A DNA stretch of 64,000 bases from Bradyrhizobium manausense (GCF_001440035.1 NZ_LJYG01000062.1:26725-90724), one strand, 5' to 3'. Shown: positions 1-9,189, numbered from the stretch's first letter. Notes: generated from the letters alone by a model not told the origin. Numbers and translations: made by a program.

Positions 1-103
1 GGGGATCACCCCCCGCCATCCTATATCACTCATAGCACTTGCCCCTGAACCGTGCCTTTGCGAGACCATCCCCAAGGCAGAGTTGAGTCGTTACGCTTGT
101 CGG

Positions 104-1951
104 TTAGGCGAAATGGAAGTCGTGGCTGTGAGATGCATCGACTTTCATGGTCTTCAGCGCGAGCGTGTCAATCCCGGTTGGACTAACGGGGTCGTGGCCC
201 GACTGAGCCGCATGCGACAGGGTGCTGGCAAAACTGTCGAATACGCTGTTGTGAGCCTGGAGCTGATCGGGGCCAGCTGCGGCGGCCGTGGAAGCCCCGG
301 CTTGGTGGCCGAAGTTGCTGTGGAAGACGAACGTGTCCCCGCTTCCCGTGCCGGAATGACCATCGCTGCCAGCCGTCTGAGCACCACCGCTCGGATTGAC
401 CTGGCTGCTGCTCGGCTCCGTGATCGTACTGGCATGTTGGGCGTGCGAGCCGCTATGCGAACCGACAGTGGGATCCAGCGGATCAGACAAGGCACTCGTG
501 TTGCCCGCCTCATCCGTAGCCGTCGCAGTGAAGGTGTGTGACCCGGCCTTGAGGGCAGAGGTCCTTACGCTCCAGTTTCCATCACCGTCCGTTGTCCCCG
601 AGCCGAGCAGCGTTGTGCCTTCGTAGAGCTGCACGGTCGTGCCCGGATCGGCCGTTCCCGACACGATTGCATGATGATGAACGATCGAATCGCTCACCAG
701 CACCGGAGCATTCGGAGCATCCGTAGCGGTTCCCGTCGAACCGTCCGACGAATCGGTCGGAGAGCCGGTAACCGTGTCGGTCGGAGTGCCGGTCGTCGTG
801 TCGGTCGGAGTGCCCGTAGACGTGTGAGTCGGAGTGCCCGCCGTCGTATCAGACGGAGTAGCCGTCGACGGGTCAGTCGGAGTGCCGGTCGTCGCGTCGG
901 CCGTAGAACTCGTAGACGTGTCAGTCGGAGTGCCCGCCGTCTTATCAGTCGGAGTAGCCGTCGACGGGTCAGTCGGAGTGGCGGTCACCGTGTCAGTCGG
1001 AGTAGACGTAGTCGTGTCAGTCGGAGTGCCGGTCACCGTGCCAGTGGGCGTGCCTGTGGCGGTGGTAGCGGGCGTTCCGCTCGTCATATCCACGTTATGA
1101 TCAAGAACAGCCAACGGACTCGAGCCGCCCTCATAGGCAAAACCGTACGCCTTGGACGGGTCGTAATAGTTGTCCTGGACTGTCAGGGTTCCGGTGAGGG
1201 ATTGGGTATCGATTGACGTAAAGTAGCTCTGGTTACCGAGCATCGTGTTGTGGGTAATCTGCCCTTGAGAGATGAACTCTGTGTACAGTCCCTGGGTCTC
1301 ACCGTTGTTTTCGACAGTCGTATTGTAGTTCATGGCAAGCGTGAATGGGCCGCCCTCGAACTGCGTAAGGTCCCCGTGAGATGTCGGGCTCAGGCCGCCA
1401 TCCTGGATAAGATTGTGTTCGATGACGATGGAGCCGGAGCCACCAGTCTGCTGGATCGTGTCCCCGCCAGCATTCTTCAGCCACGAGTGGTCGATGCTAA
1501 AGTTGGTGCCGCTATACAAAAACAGAGTGCCCGACACTCCCGCGTCGTGTCCTGCCCCGTCGATCGTGCAATTGGACACACTCAGGTTGGACGCCTGTTC
1601 GGTACCAACAATCGGCGTGTAGTTGTTGGACCCAACGACGAAATTGGAATCGAGGATCTTTGTGTTCGCGGCCTCGACACTTACTTGCCAGCCACCGCCG
1701 CCAGAAAAGTCGTAGCCGTCAAGAGTGACATTGTTGCCAGAGACCGTCACCACGTGATTGGTCGTGTCAACCGAAACACCGGCCATCGAAATCGTCGCGG
1801 GATCCTTGAGTGCCAAACCCTGCGGCACCCCAACATGATAATCCACGCCGGCGACACTCCATGCAGGGCGGCTAGCACCGTAGGAGTCCAGCAAGCTCGG
1901 AAGCTGCGGTGATCCAACCGGTGCATTAGCTGAGCCGTCGTTAAGCGCCAT
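104..1951 (-). CDS. Right-handed beta-helix protein with Thr/Pro repeats and a probable type I secretion tail
   Basis: This 615-residue protein is probably secreted and may bind or modify polysaccharide. Residues about 50-290 carry repeated short beta-strand units with Asn/Asp turns (for example NVTLDGYDFS, IVIEHNLIQDGG) typical of pectate-lyase-like parallel beta-helices. Residues about 299-401 are Thr/Pro-rich 8-residue repeats. Residues about 412-495 look like a bacterial Ig-like domain (TATATDEAGNTSA). The C-terminus contains DTFVFHSNFG and ends in small and polar residues, as in RTX-type type I secretion substrates. No Sec signal is seen at the N-terminus, which fits type I export. It is a paralogue of the protein at 7049-8245, sharing the LKDPATIS.GVSVDT.NH.VT block. 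No transporter for it lies in the window. The catalytic role is unknown. Confidence 0.85.
   Translation of the reverse strand: MALNDGSANAPVGSPQLPSLLDSYGASRPAWSVAGVDYHVGVPQGLALKDPATISMAGVSVDTTNHVVTVSGNNVTLDGYDFSGGGGWQVSVEAANTKILDSNFVVGSNNYTPIVGTEQASNLSVSNCTIDGAGHDAGVSGTLFLYSGTNFSIDHSWLKNAGGDTIQQTGGSGSIVIEHNLIQDGGLSPTSHGDLTQFEGGPFTLAMNYNTTVENNGETQGLYTEFISQGQITHNTMLGNQSYFTSIDTQSLTGTLTVQDNYYDPSKAYGFAYEGGSSPLAVLDHNVDMTSGTPATTATGTPTGTVTGTPTDTTTSTPTDTVTATPTDPSTATPTDKTAGTPTDTSTSSTADATTGTPTDPSTATPSDTTAGTPTHTSTGTPTDTTTGTPTDTVTGSPTDSSDGSTGTATDAPNAPVLVSDSIVHHHAIVSGTADPGTTVQLYEGTTLLGSGTTDGDGNWSVRTSALKAGSHTFTATATDEAGNTSALSDPLDPTVGSHSGSHAQHASTITEPSSSQVNPSGGAQTAGSDGHSGTGSGDTFVFHSNFGHQAGASTAAAAGPDQLQAHNSVFDSFASTLSHAAQSGHDPVSPTGIDTLALKTMKVDASHSHDFHFA
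749..1057 (-). repeat. 24-bp coding minisatellite (TPTDT-type repeats)
   Basis: About 13 imperfect copies of a 24-bp unit encode 8-residue units such as GTPTDTTT and ATPTDPST inside the beta-helix gene. On the plus strand the repeated core reads gtcggagtgcc. The unit length is a multiple of three, so copy-number change would lengthen or shorten a mucin-like spacer without breaking the frame. The same periodicity keeps other frames open here; those are not separate genes. Confidence 0.9.
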
Positions 1952-3002
1952 CTACCTGTTCTCCTGATGTCTATTTCCCCTCAACATGTGCTCATCCAAG
2001 GATGCTCCCCGAGCGCCATGCTGTCTTGCTTCTTCTCGAGCCGACCACGTCAGACCGGCGGGCAGACTATTGCCCCGGCACCGCGGGCTTTTTTTGGACG
2101 ACATCGGGGCTGTGCTAGGGTGATGTTTTGGTAGGCACGTCACACCAGAAAATTAAATTATCAAAGCGCCGAATACTGGCTCACCGCCACCAGACCATGG
2201 CTCAAAGTTCAATTCGAAATACCGTATGAACCCGGGGATTGAGATTGTGACTCACAATGAATTTTCCGGGAAAGATCCACATCATCAACCAGATCGGATT
2301 CGAGCTGTCGCAATCTGGATTCATTTAATCTTGCTTCGCAGGCGTCTGCCTCCAAAACGCAAGAGTAAAACCTGTTCAGATGAAATAGAGCGAACACGAG
2401 CCGCCACAATTTGTTGCGATTGCGCCACCGTTTCCAACCGGAGATCCGCTGAGATACTCCCGGGCGTGACGGCCGGTCGGATCGACAACGAGTCAAGCAG
2501 CGACCGATTGCTTCCGTCACTGGGCACGCAACTCGCCGCCTTGGGGGCGCACGTTCCTTTCGTATGCAAATGAACAACTCAGATGAATTGCCGCTCGCGG
2601 GCGCAACATGGTCGTGTTGCTACGACTGCTATCCGCCTTCCATCATCAGAGGCGGCGACAAAGCCCCGGCGGTTTAATTTTAAAACTTCATCCATTTAAT
2701 TCCACATCCAATTAAAGCCCGGAATCGCCGCTCGGAAAGCACATGCCGACCCGGAAGCAATCCAAAGTGCCTTTTTTCTCAATAGCTTGCATCAATCAAT
2801 CGGCGGACCCAAATGGGGGCTGGCACGTCAGAACGCCACCGAACATCGCGCACACCTACATTTATTGCCACAAATTAAACAATTAATTATTTAACTGGCG
2901 CCGGTGACGTGTTATTATTCTTCGATCTCCCGGGCTGCGGGAGTCGGGCCATTCCGTGGGCTACTCCAGCAGCAGCCGGAGCCTCACAATTGGGAGCCCG
3001 TC
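1952..3002. other. Long non-coding AT-rich stretch
   Basis: No convincing gene is seen in this 1.05-kb gap. It is rich in TTTAAT/ATTAAA steps (around 2150, 2670-2715 and 2870-2900), matching other promoter islands in the polysaccharide locus. It presumably holds the promoter of the beta-helix gene at the left and of the PilZ-like gene at the right. A GC-rich hairpin followed by seven T residues lies at about 2072-2097 on the plus strand, with no plus-strand gene before it. Overlapping open frames between 2209 and 2577 show no recognisable protein character. Confidence 0.6.
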
Positions 3003-3230
3003 ATGAATGAGAGCAAACCCCGATCGACACATCTGGGCCTGATTAGTTTTGGACGCTCGCAGACGGAGTGCAACATCCGGAGCATTTCTCCGTTTGGCGC
3101 AGCCCTCGACGTTCGCGAAGCTCGCAGCGTTCCGGAGGAATTTGCGCTCACTCTGCTTCCGGAAGGCGAGCGGAGGCGCTGCGCGGTGGTCTGGCGCAAG
3201 GAAACTCGAATTGCCGTCGCGTTCTACTAG
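3003..3230 (+). CDS. Short PilZ-like protein
   Basis: The 75-residue product resembles a minimal PilZ domain, a family that often binds cyclic di-GMP and controls exopolysaccharide or motility. The stretch NIRSISPFGAALDV matches the (D/N)xSxxG region, but with Ser for the first Asp/Asn. The Arg-rich RxxxR element is not evident, so nucleotide binding is doubtful. I chose the ATG at 3003 because GGGAG lies about seven bases upstream; an in-frame start at 2904 gives an unlikely leader. It stands alone upstream of another small gene on the same strand. Confidence 0.65.
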   Translation: MNESKPRSTHLGLISFGRSQTECNIRSISPFGAALDVREARSVPEEFALTLLPEGERRRCAVVWRKETRIAVAFY

Positions 3231-3352
3231 AATTTCCGGCCCGCCTCAGGGCACGACAAAGAAATAGCGGATAGCGGCCGAACCAAGAAGCGCTTCGCCC
3301 AATGGACGACTGAAGGGGTCACATCCGGGTAGCCTTTCGAGGGTGCAACACG

Positions 3353-3571
3353 ATGACAGAGCGCCAAAGTAATGAGCAGGAGTTGCAAATCGCGCGTTAC
3401 CGCATCCTAGAGCGCGAGGTCACAGATCCACTTGCAGCACATCTGCTGCACGACATTGTCTCAGATCTGGAAGCCAATCTGCGGAAGATCGCGAAAACAG
3501 CCGAAGCAGTGACAGCAGCGGACGACGCCGGACCAGGGCTTGACCTACGACCTTTCAGCCCCGGATTATGA
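3353..3571 (+). CDS. Small hypothetical protein
   Basis: A 72-residue mostly helical polar protein with no recognised domain. The middle part (YRILEREVTDPLAAHLLHDI, then DLEANLRKIAKTAEAV) resembles small conserved proteins that I associate with Bradyrhizobium, but no function can be assigned. It is 122 bp downstream of the PilZ-like gene on the same strand. Its last six bases overlap the 3' end of the convergent glycosyltransferase gene. The upstream ribosome site is weak. Confidence 0.5.
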   Translation: MTERQSNEQELQIARYRILEREVTDPLAAHLLHDIVSDLEANLRKIAKTAEAVTAADDAGPGLDLRPFSPGL

Positions 3572-4861
3572 AGTCGCGCGGAGGACGTCAAATATCAGTT
3601 GCCGCCGGGCGGCTGCCACCTGCTCCCAACTGTATAATCGCGCACGCTCGAAGGCAGCATTGGACATACGCCGCCTTAGTACCGCGTCCGCGGCCAACTT
3701 ACGAAGTGTCGCACACCAGCCCGCTGCATCGTAGGGATCGATTACAAATCCTTCGCAGTCGTGCCGCACGATCCTGCCCGCCCCCATCGGAGATGTTACC
3801 GTCGGCAGCCCACAACCGCACGCCTCGTAGATCACCAGAGGGCTTCCCTCTTCCAGAGATGGAAACAGGAACATATCGGCAGACTTGTAGAGTGCACCAA
3901 CATCTTTGGAGTAGTCGAGAACAACGATGTCATCCCTCCCGAACAGGTGCCCATATTTTTCCTTGATGATCGGCTCCAGTTCACCGGCCAGCACCAGGCG
4001 CCCCTTGATGCCGCTTTGCTGCCAGTAGTCCAACAGTAAATGAGCACCTTTACGCACACAGATCGTGCCTACGAAAAGAGCCGTGATGCCTTCGGCTGGC
4101 GCGAGAGGCCTTTGTGGTCCTGTGAACCGCTCGGGATCCCATCCATACGTGGTGTCCAGCAGCTTGCGTGCCGGAATACCATTCTCGAGCAATGAGCTTC
4201 GCACCAAAGGACTCGGACAGAAAACATAATCCACCGCGTCCAAGACCCGCCTCTCGCCTTCGACGGTCTCAGCCGTGATCGTGTGTGCTGGTTCAACACC
4301 AAGGCGCCCATATGCTTGGTCCAGAATCCTTTTGGCCGTAGCCGTGTGGCAATTGAACTGTTCTCGAAAAACAGTCACGCCTCGCCGCTTCAGCTCATGG
4401 ATTGTCCCAAGCGACGCATCAGGCCAAAGGCTAGCCGCGAGCCTTCGCGATCGGTACTGTTCAAAACACGAAAGGAAGTCCCGCTCGATCCTGTGACCCG
4501 CATAGCCGCGAGTCCAACGATAAGGCACATGTCGAGCCCAGCGCGGCAAAGCCTCGATCACCTTAACTGAAGGCAGCGCGAGCTCGTTACGGGATGTGAC
4601 GACCGTGATTTCGATCCGCTCGTCCGCCATCCAGCGGGCAAGAGAGCTGCATGTATAGCCGACACCCATCCCGTTCAGAGGGAGCGGGATCAACACACCC
4701 AATGCGGCCGCTTCGCCAAGGGCGTGCTTATCATGTGCTGGCGGCGCCGGGCTTGCCCGACTTGGGGCGGAATCAGCGGCCTCGCTGTTGCGCGCCTCGC
4801 GAGGCAATTCGAACTTCTGGCCCAGGGTAGAATGCACCGATGTCTCCGCCCCCTCACTCAT
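3566..4861 (-). CDS. Glycosyltransferase family 4
   Basis: This 431-residue protein is a GT-B retaining glycosyltransferase expected to act on the cytoplasmic face and add one sugar to a lipid-linked polysaccharide repeat. Features seen are the Gly-rich N-terminal loop (LPLNGMGVGYTCSSLARWM), the inter-domain segment ITALFVGTICVRKGAHLLLD, and the family-4 donor-site stretch (FLFPSLEEGSPLVIYEACGC) containing the E-x7-E pattern. The first 45 residues are low-complexity and poorly conserved. Its start overlaps the end of the upstream acyltransferase gene by eight bases, so the two are translationally coupled. Donor and acceptor cannot be told from sequence. Confidence 0.88.
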   Translation of the reverse strand: MSEGAETSVHSTLGQKFELPREARNSEAADSAPSRASPAPPAHDKHALGEAAALGVLIPLPLNGMGVGYTCSSLARWMADERIEITVVTSRNELALPSVKVIEALPRWARHVPYRWTRGYAGHRIERDFLSCFEQYRSRRLAASLWPDASLGTIHELKRRGVTVFREQFNCHTATAKRILDQAYGRLGVEPAHTITAETVEGERRVLDAVDYVFCPSPLVRSSLLENGIPARKLLDTTYGWDPERFTGPQRPLAPAEGITALFVGTICVRKGAHLLLDYWQQSGIKGRLVLAGELEPIIKEKYGHLFGRDDIVVLDYSKDVGALYKSADMFLFPSLEEGSPLVIYEACGCGLPTVTSPMGAGRIVRHDCEGFVIDPYDAAGWCATLRKLAADAVLRRRMSNAAFERARLYSWEQVAAARRQLIFDVLRATS

Positions 4862-6164
4862 CGCTCATCACCCGGGCGCGCCACCTCCGTTTCAACGTCG
4901 AGAGCCAGGGTGTGAAGCGCAGTGCCTCCTTCATCCACCGGTTCGCCATCGCGACAGACGAACGGAGCGCATTAGTCGAAACGGACCTCAACCGCGGACT
5001 GAAGACGAGAACCGTCGATTCCTGCCAATGACGAGTGGCCAATCGTGCCTTATACGGAGCATCACCGATGCCGAAATCGACAAGTCGCACGGGAGCATGA
5101 CTGGGACCGTCATGCAGTTTCTCCATCACGACCAGCATCAGATACATTCCGGGAGCATACTTCGTATATGCCGGATCAAATGATAGGTACTCACTAAGGA
5201 AAACACCGTTGCGCAGGGAACCGATCCAGAAAGCCACCGGGTCGCCGTTGAGGTAGAGAACATATCCTTGTAGCCATCCCCTTTCAGCTTCGAACCGCAG
5301 ACGATTGCGAATGACCGGAGTATCCGAGAAGCCTACGTGAAGGCCTCTCTGATAAGACCTGCAGGCGACCGTCTCGGCGTCACGCATCAGCCGATCGACC
5401 TCGGTCGGCCTGGTAAAGATCTCGATCAACGGCTCGCCAAAGCTGCTTCTCAGGTTTCGCTCGCGCTTTCGCTGCTGGTATCGCTCGTTCTGAGAAAGGC
5501 TGCGCAAGAATGGACCGGCTTCCGGCAAAAGCTCGCGTACGCGCCTCGCCTCCGGCCGGACCGTGTGGTCCGAACACCACCACGACGGCAGAGTTCGAGC
5601 GTATCGAGCGATCGAGCAAGCAAGATCGGGCGAATGCAAGGACGCTACGTCGGCCTCTCCCGCCGCGAGCGAGGCAATGAGACCTTCCACGAGGAGCTTG
5701 GCGTTGATTTCGGAGAGTGCTCCCAACCAGCCGCCGTGCACGATTTGGATCATCCGAACGGTCGGACTAGGGAGCGGGAGATATCCCAGCCGCAGGGGTA
5801 AGCGAACCCGTTCAAGTCGGCCCACGAGAAGAGCTTTTGGAGCGCCGCCCTCGTAGAGAACCAGGACATGTGGCCGCTCGACTTCAGGATAGATGTCGGA
5901 AATGAATAAGAAAAACTCGAGATCGGCGTCTCGCGGGGGATTGCATGCGTTCCAAAACCCCCGAAGCGCTTCGATTTCCGGCCGGGTTCGGAGAATCTCG
6001 ATGTGGCGCGGCGCAGCCTCGTCCGTTCTCACAGCCGCAGTCCGAATGGATTTCGCGTGCAGGACGCGGTCGTTGACCGCGTCTTTAGAAACGCGGTCCC
6101 CCGAGTTCGGACCCTGGGCGACGTAACCGGCCCCGTCGACCCCCCTGTATCCCGCTGAGACCAT
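4854..6164 (-). CDS. BioF2-like (Acetyltransf_6) GNAT acyltransferase
   Basis: The product, about 436 residues, fits the FemAB/BioF2-like GNAT family (PF13480) that is frequent in exopolysaccharide loci and is thought to acylate sugars. The diagnostic C-terminal half includes RGLHVGFSDTPVI, then GYVLYLNGDPVAFWIG and YTKYAPGMYLMLVVMEKL, followed by DFGIGDAPYKARLA. This is the usual order for the acyl-CoA/acceptor fold. I prefer the ATG at 6164; a GTG at 6176 is also in frame. It is the first gene of a two-gene operon with the family 4 glycosyltransferase and is divergent from a methyltransferase. The acyl group and acceptor are unknown. Confidence 0.75.
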   Translation of the reverse strand: MVSAGYRGVDGAGYVAQGPNSGDRVSKDAVNDRVLHAKSIRTAAVRTDEAAPRHIEILRTRPEIEALRGFWNACNPPRDADLEFFLFISDIYPEVERPHVLVLYEGGAPKALLVGRLERVRLPLRLGYLPLPSPTVRMIQIVHGGWLGALSEINAKLLVEGLIASLAAGEADVASLHSPDLACSIARYARTLPSWWCSDHTVRPEARRVRELLPEAGPFLRSLSQNERYQQRKRERNLRSSFGEPLIEIFTRPTEVDRLMRDAETVACRSYQRGLHVGFSDTPVIRNRLRFEAERGWLQGYVLYLNGDPVAFWIGSLRNGVFLSEYLSFDPAYTKYAPGMYLMLVVMEKLHDGPSHAPVRLVDFGIGDAPYKARLATRHWQESTVLVFSPRLRSVSTNALRSSVAMANRWMKEALRFTPWLSTLKRRWRARVMSDE

Positions 6165-6340
6165 GGTAGCTCGCACAATCGCTGAAATCCTGGCTTCAAA
6201 TTAAACAACATATTGGATGAAGATTAAAGCCGGATCGCGTTATTTTAAATAATCATTTATCTGCTATATTTGTCTTGGTCGCCTGCAAGCCGCGGCAACC
6301 CGCCAGGACCGCGCCTCTATCCCAGCACGCGAGTTGTCAC
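6165..6340. promoter_or_regulatory. Divergent AT-rich promoter region
   Basis: This 176-bp gap separates the leftward acyltransferase operon from the rightward methyltransferase gene. It contains AT-rich stretches around 6195-6270 (caaattaaacaaca, ttattttaaataatcattta), as elsewhere in the locus. No specific -35/-10 pair is assigned. Confidence 0.5.
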
Positions 6341-7114
6341 ATGTCTGAGGAGACCAGCGGACGCAGCCAGCTCAGAACACTGCTGCGGTTCGGTATGCAG
6401 AAGCTCCGTCAGGAGGGCTTCGCGTCGTTCGTGAAAGGCGGCATCGAGCATGTGCGACGCCTCTCCGTTCCCAAGGAAGCGCAAAGCGCTTTCGATCGTC
6501 GTTACGGAACGGATACCGCGGGGACGATTCCTCTTTGGAAACTCCAGATCCGGAGCCCTCATCATGCGGAAGGAGTCCGGTATCAGGCATCCGACCCGGA
6601 TTTCGTGCGGAAAGCCATCGAAATCCTGCAGATCCCACTCGAACGCTTTGTGTACATCGACGTAGGCTCCGGCAAGGGTCTGACCTTGCTCGTGGCCTCG
6701 GAATATCCGTTTCGGCGCGTGCTGGGAATCGAGTTCGCCGCCGAACTGAACGCGATTGCGGCCGAAAATATAAGCCGACTCATCGCGCCCAGATGTCGGG
6801 ACATATCCTCAGTCCTTGCCGACGCCGCATCCTATCGATTTCCGACCGAGGACACTGTGCTCTTCCTCTATAATCCATTCGGAAAGGACGTCCTCAAGCG
6901 CATGCTCGACAATTTAAGAAGCGTGCTCGAGCAGAACGACCACGAACTCTACATCGTTTACAGCAATCCGATCTTTTCCCAGATACTCGACCAATCTGGT
7001 TTCCTCGAACGATTGGACCTACCAATCGGGGCGGCGGTCTACAGACACTCACCGACGCACGGCGTCCTGCAGCACGACACCCGTACGCATATTCACGTTG
7101 TTGGTGAAGATTGA
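6341..7114 (+). CDS. Class I SAM-dependent methyltransferase
   Basis: The 257-residue protein has a Rossmann methyltransferase core with motif I as YIDVGSGKGLTLLVAS, the acidic end of strand 2 in VLGIEFAAELN, and a late motif VLFLYNPFGKDVLKRML. The YNPFG element suggests a small-molecule or sugar O/N-methyltransferase of the class found in surface polysaccharide loci. The ATG at 6341 is chosen over an upstream in-frame codon because the intervening residues are low-complexity. Its 3' end overlaps the convergent beta-helix gene by 66 bp. The substrate is unknown. Confidence 0.78.
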   Translation: MSEETSGRSQLRTLLRFGMQKLRQEGFASFVKGGIEHVRRLSVPKEAQSAFDRRYGTDTAGTIPLWKLQIRSPHHAEGVRYQASDPDFVRKAIEILQIPLERFVYIDVGSGKGLTLLVASEYPFRRVLGIEFAAELNAIAAENISRLIAPRCRDISSVLADAASYRFPTEDTVLFLYNPFGKDVLKRMLDNLRSVLEQNDHELYIVYSNPIFSQILDQSGFLERLDLPIGAAVYRHSPTHGVLQHDTRTHIHVVGED

Positions 7115-8245
7115 TTTCGGGCTGGAGTCGTTCGGCGTTCCGGTATTGCGCGAAGGATAGGCAAATCCGTAACCCCGAGGATCGAAATAGTTGTCATGAA
7201 CCGTGAAAGTTGTTCTGATCGATGACAGGTCCACCGACACGAAGTAACTGACTGTTCCGATCATCGTATTGTGGCCGATTTCACCTTCCGCGACGTACTC
7301 GGTCATTAGGCCTTGCGTGGTGCCGCGACTCTGCAGCGTCGTATTGTAGTTGATGGCGACGGTGAACGGACCGCCTTCGAGCTGCGTGTAGTCACCGTGT
7401 GTTCCCGGACTCAAGCCGCCATTCTCGATGAGATTGTGCTCGATGACGATAGAACCAGTACCGCCGATCTGCTGAATCATGTCGCCGCCGGAATTCTTCA
7501 GCCAGGAGTATTCGATGGTGAGGTCGACCCCGCTATATGCGACCATTGTTCCCCAAGGAGGAGGGTCGTGCTCGGCGCCGTCAATCGTGCAATGACTAAT
7601 ATCCAGATGCGAGGCCTCCGGACTGCCTACGATCGGTAGAAGATCGTTGGAACCAACGACGAACTTTGAGTTCACGATTCTGCTCCCGGAAGCCTTCACC
7701 CGCACCTGCCAGCCGCCGTCAAGCGAGAAGTCATAGCCGTCAAGCGTAACGTCGCTGCCGGTCAAGGTGACAATATGATTCTTCGTATCGACCGAGACAC
7801 CGTCGAGCGAGATCGTTGCAGGGTCCTTCAAGACGGTCTCCACCGCGTAGCCCACGCAAAAGTCGACACCAGCGACTGGCCAGTCCGGCCGTTTTCTGTA
7901 TTTGCTCAGGAGAAGAGGATGCTGGGCGGTACAAGCCCCGGGCTCAGGAGGATGATCATCCTTCTGGGCTGAGCCGGTCGGCCCGGCTTGGATGCCCGTC
8001 GCAATTCCGGCCGTCGTTCCGCGTTCAGCATCAGGTCGAGCGACTGGCTTCGCATCCCGCGCTTCACACGGGCCTGGAAGGGCAATGATCAATCCGGCCA
8101 AGAGCGCTCCGGCCCACAAAATTGCCCGCCTGGACTTGCCCTCAAGCGGTCCGCCACGGTCGGTCGAGCCGAGTTCACGCGAACCGGCGGCCTGCATGAG
8201 GAGGCCGGATTTGGTGATGCCGACCCGCGTTCTCCTTCCTGCCAT
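7049..8245 (-). CDS. Secreted right-handed beta-helix protein (paralogue)
   Basis: This 398-residue protein is a paralogue of the beta-helix domain at 104-1951, sharing WxVAGVDxxVG, LKDPATIS, VSVDTKNHIVTL and DVTLDGYDFS. Unlike that paralogue it has a hydrophobic segment at about residues 42-60 (AILWAGALLAGLIIALPGP) after a basic stretch, suggesting Sec export or membrane anchoring, and it lacks the Thr/Pro repeats and RTX-like tail. The ATG at 8245 overlaps the upstream methyltransferase stop as TGATG, indicating translational coupling; a TTG three bases earlier is less likely. The last 66 bp lie opposite the end of the plus-strand methyltransferase gene. A polysaccharide lyase, epimerase or binding role is possible but unproven. 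Confidence 0.8.
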   Translation of the reverse strand: MAGRRTRVGITKSGLLMQAAGSRELGSTDRGGPLEGKSRRAILWAGALLAGLIIALPGPCEARDAKPVARPDAERGTTAGIATGIQAGPTGSAQKDDHPPEPGACTAQHPLLLSKYRKRPDWPVAGVDFCVGYAVETVLKDPATISLDGVSVDTKNHIVTLTGSDVTLDGYDFSLDGGWQVRVKASGSRIVNSKFVVGSNDLLPIVGSPEASHLDISHCTIDGAEHDPPPWGTMVAYSGVDLTIEYSWLKNSGGDMIQQIGGTGSIVIEHNLIENGGLSPGTHGDYTQLEGGPFTVAINYNTTLQSRGTTQGLMTEYVAEGEIGHNTMIGTVSYFVSVDLSSIRTTFTVHDNYFDPRGYGFAYPSRNTGTPNDSSPKSIFTNNVNMRTGVVLQDAVRR

Positions 8246-9189
8246 CAATGCGCTTCCGCGGCCGCGCCGTAGGCCTCAGAACCGGCTCGAGAACTGCCAT
8301 CCCTCTTGAATCTTGCTGGATCCACATTGTCCGGGTCCAGCAGGATGCGATCGGCTCTGTACTGCTGTCGTACCTCAAAGGCCAAAGCGAGCTGCGACGC
8401 CATTTTGTAAGCGTACGGGTTGACTACTCCGTGCAGCACTTTCTTCCACGTCGAGATATGCTCGGGATTCCATCTGGTCCAATTGCCCTTATCGAACCTC
8501 GCCCAGGTATCATCATAATCGGACTGGACCACGTGCAATTTATCCGCACAGCTGACTTTGGTGGAGAGGACCACCAAGCTCATTTGACTTGCAAACGGGA
8601 GCTGGTTCCGCCGCTTGAGACGGGCCGGTTGTTCGATCAGATGCCACAGCTTCGGACGAGACGTATTGACCAGAAAAACGCATGTGTTCCGGAAGCCGTT
8701 CCGTTCGCTGAAGACGCTATAGAAGAATTCCGGAGAATACTGAAACAGGCCATGTGACGGAAACCCGTTCGCGTTGGTAGCGATCAGGACCTGGCCACCA
8801 GGCTTGACCAACTTGACGATATTGTCGACCACTTGTGCGACATTGAAAATATGCTCGATTGAGCCGAAATCCAGGAACGCATCGAATTGATTGTGCAGCG
8901 TTTCCGGAACTGGCAGATTGAAATCGTGAACCAGCGATGCACCTTCGAAGCCGGACGCATCGATGGAGGTGATGTCTTCGGCACCCAGCTTTTTGAGAAG
9001 AGGTTCGCAGAACGAACCTACGGCGAGCGACGGGTCATATTCGAAGCCGAAACCCTTCCGCACGGTATCGAATTCCTGTTTCCAGAAATGGATCTCGTGC
9101 CGGCCCAATGTTGCGGTCTTTCGAAAATTGAATTTGTAGACGCGGTTTGCGAAGTTTAAGGCCCTGAGGCCAGTCAAGTCGATTCCCAC
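8245..9189 (-). CDS. SAM-dependent methyltransferase-like protein
   Basis: A 314-residue class I methyltransferase-type protein. The segment FDAFLDFGSIEHIFNVAQVV corresponds to the post-motif II/III region of Methyltransf_11/23 proteins. It is followed by KLVKPGGQVLIATNANGFPSHGLFQYSPEFFY, where the PGG and the Phe/Tyr-rich loop are typical. Motif I is degenerate (DPSLAVGSFCEPLLKKLGAEDI), so the cofactor site needs confirmation. It lies between a glycosyltransferase-like gene upstream and the secreted beta-helix gene, which overlaps its stop codon. A role in methylating a glycan unit is inferred from context. Confidence 0.7.
   Translation of the reverse strand: MGIDLTGLRALNFANRVYKFNFRKTATLGRHEIHFWKQEFDTVRKGFGFEYDPSLAVGSFCEPLLKKLGAEDITSIDASGFEGASLVHDFNLPVPETLHNQFDAFLDFGSIEHIFNVAQVVDNIVKLVKPGGQVLIATNANGFPSHGLFQYSPEFFYSVFSERNGFRNTCVFLVNTSRPKLWHLIEQPARLKRRNQLPFASQMSLVVLSTKVSCADKLHVVQSDYDDTWARFDKGNWTRWNPEHISTWKKVLHGVVNPYAYKMASQLALAFEVRQQYRADRILLDPDNVDPARFKRDGSSRAGSEAYGAAAEAH

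Noticed and set aside
671..1216. Long plus-strand Arg-rich open frame opposite the Thr/Pro repeats
   Set aside because: It is the antisense of the 24-bp repeat, which keeps several frames open; the amino-acid composition is unnatural.
2209..2577. Overlapping open frames on both strands in the first large gap
   Set aside because: No family character, poor composition, no ribosome site, and mutually exclusive frames.
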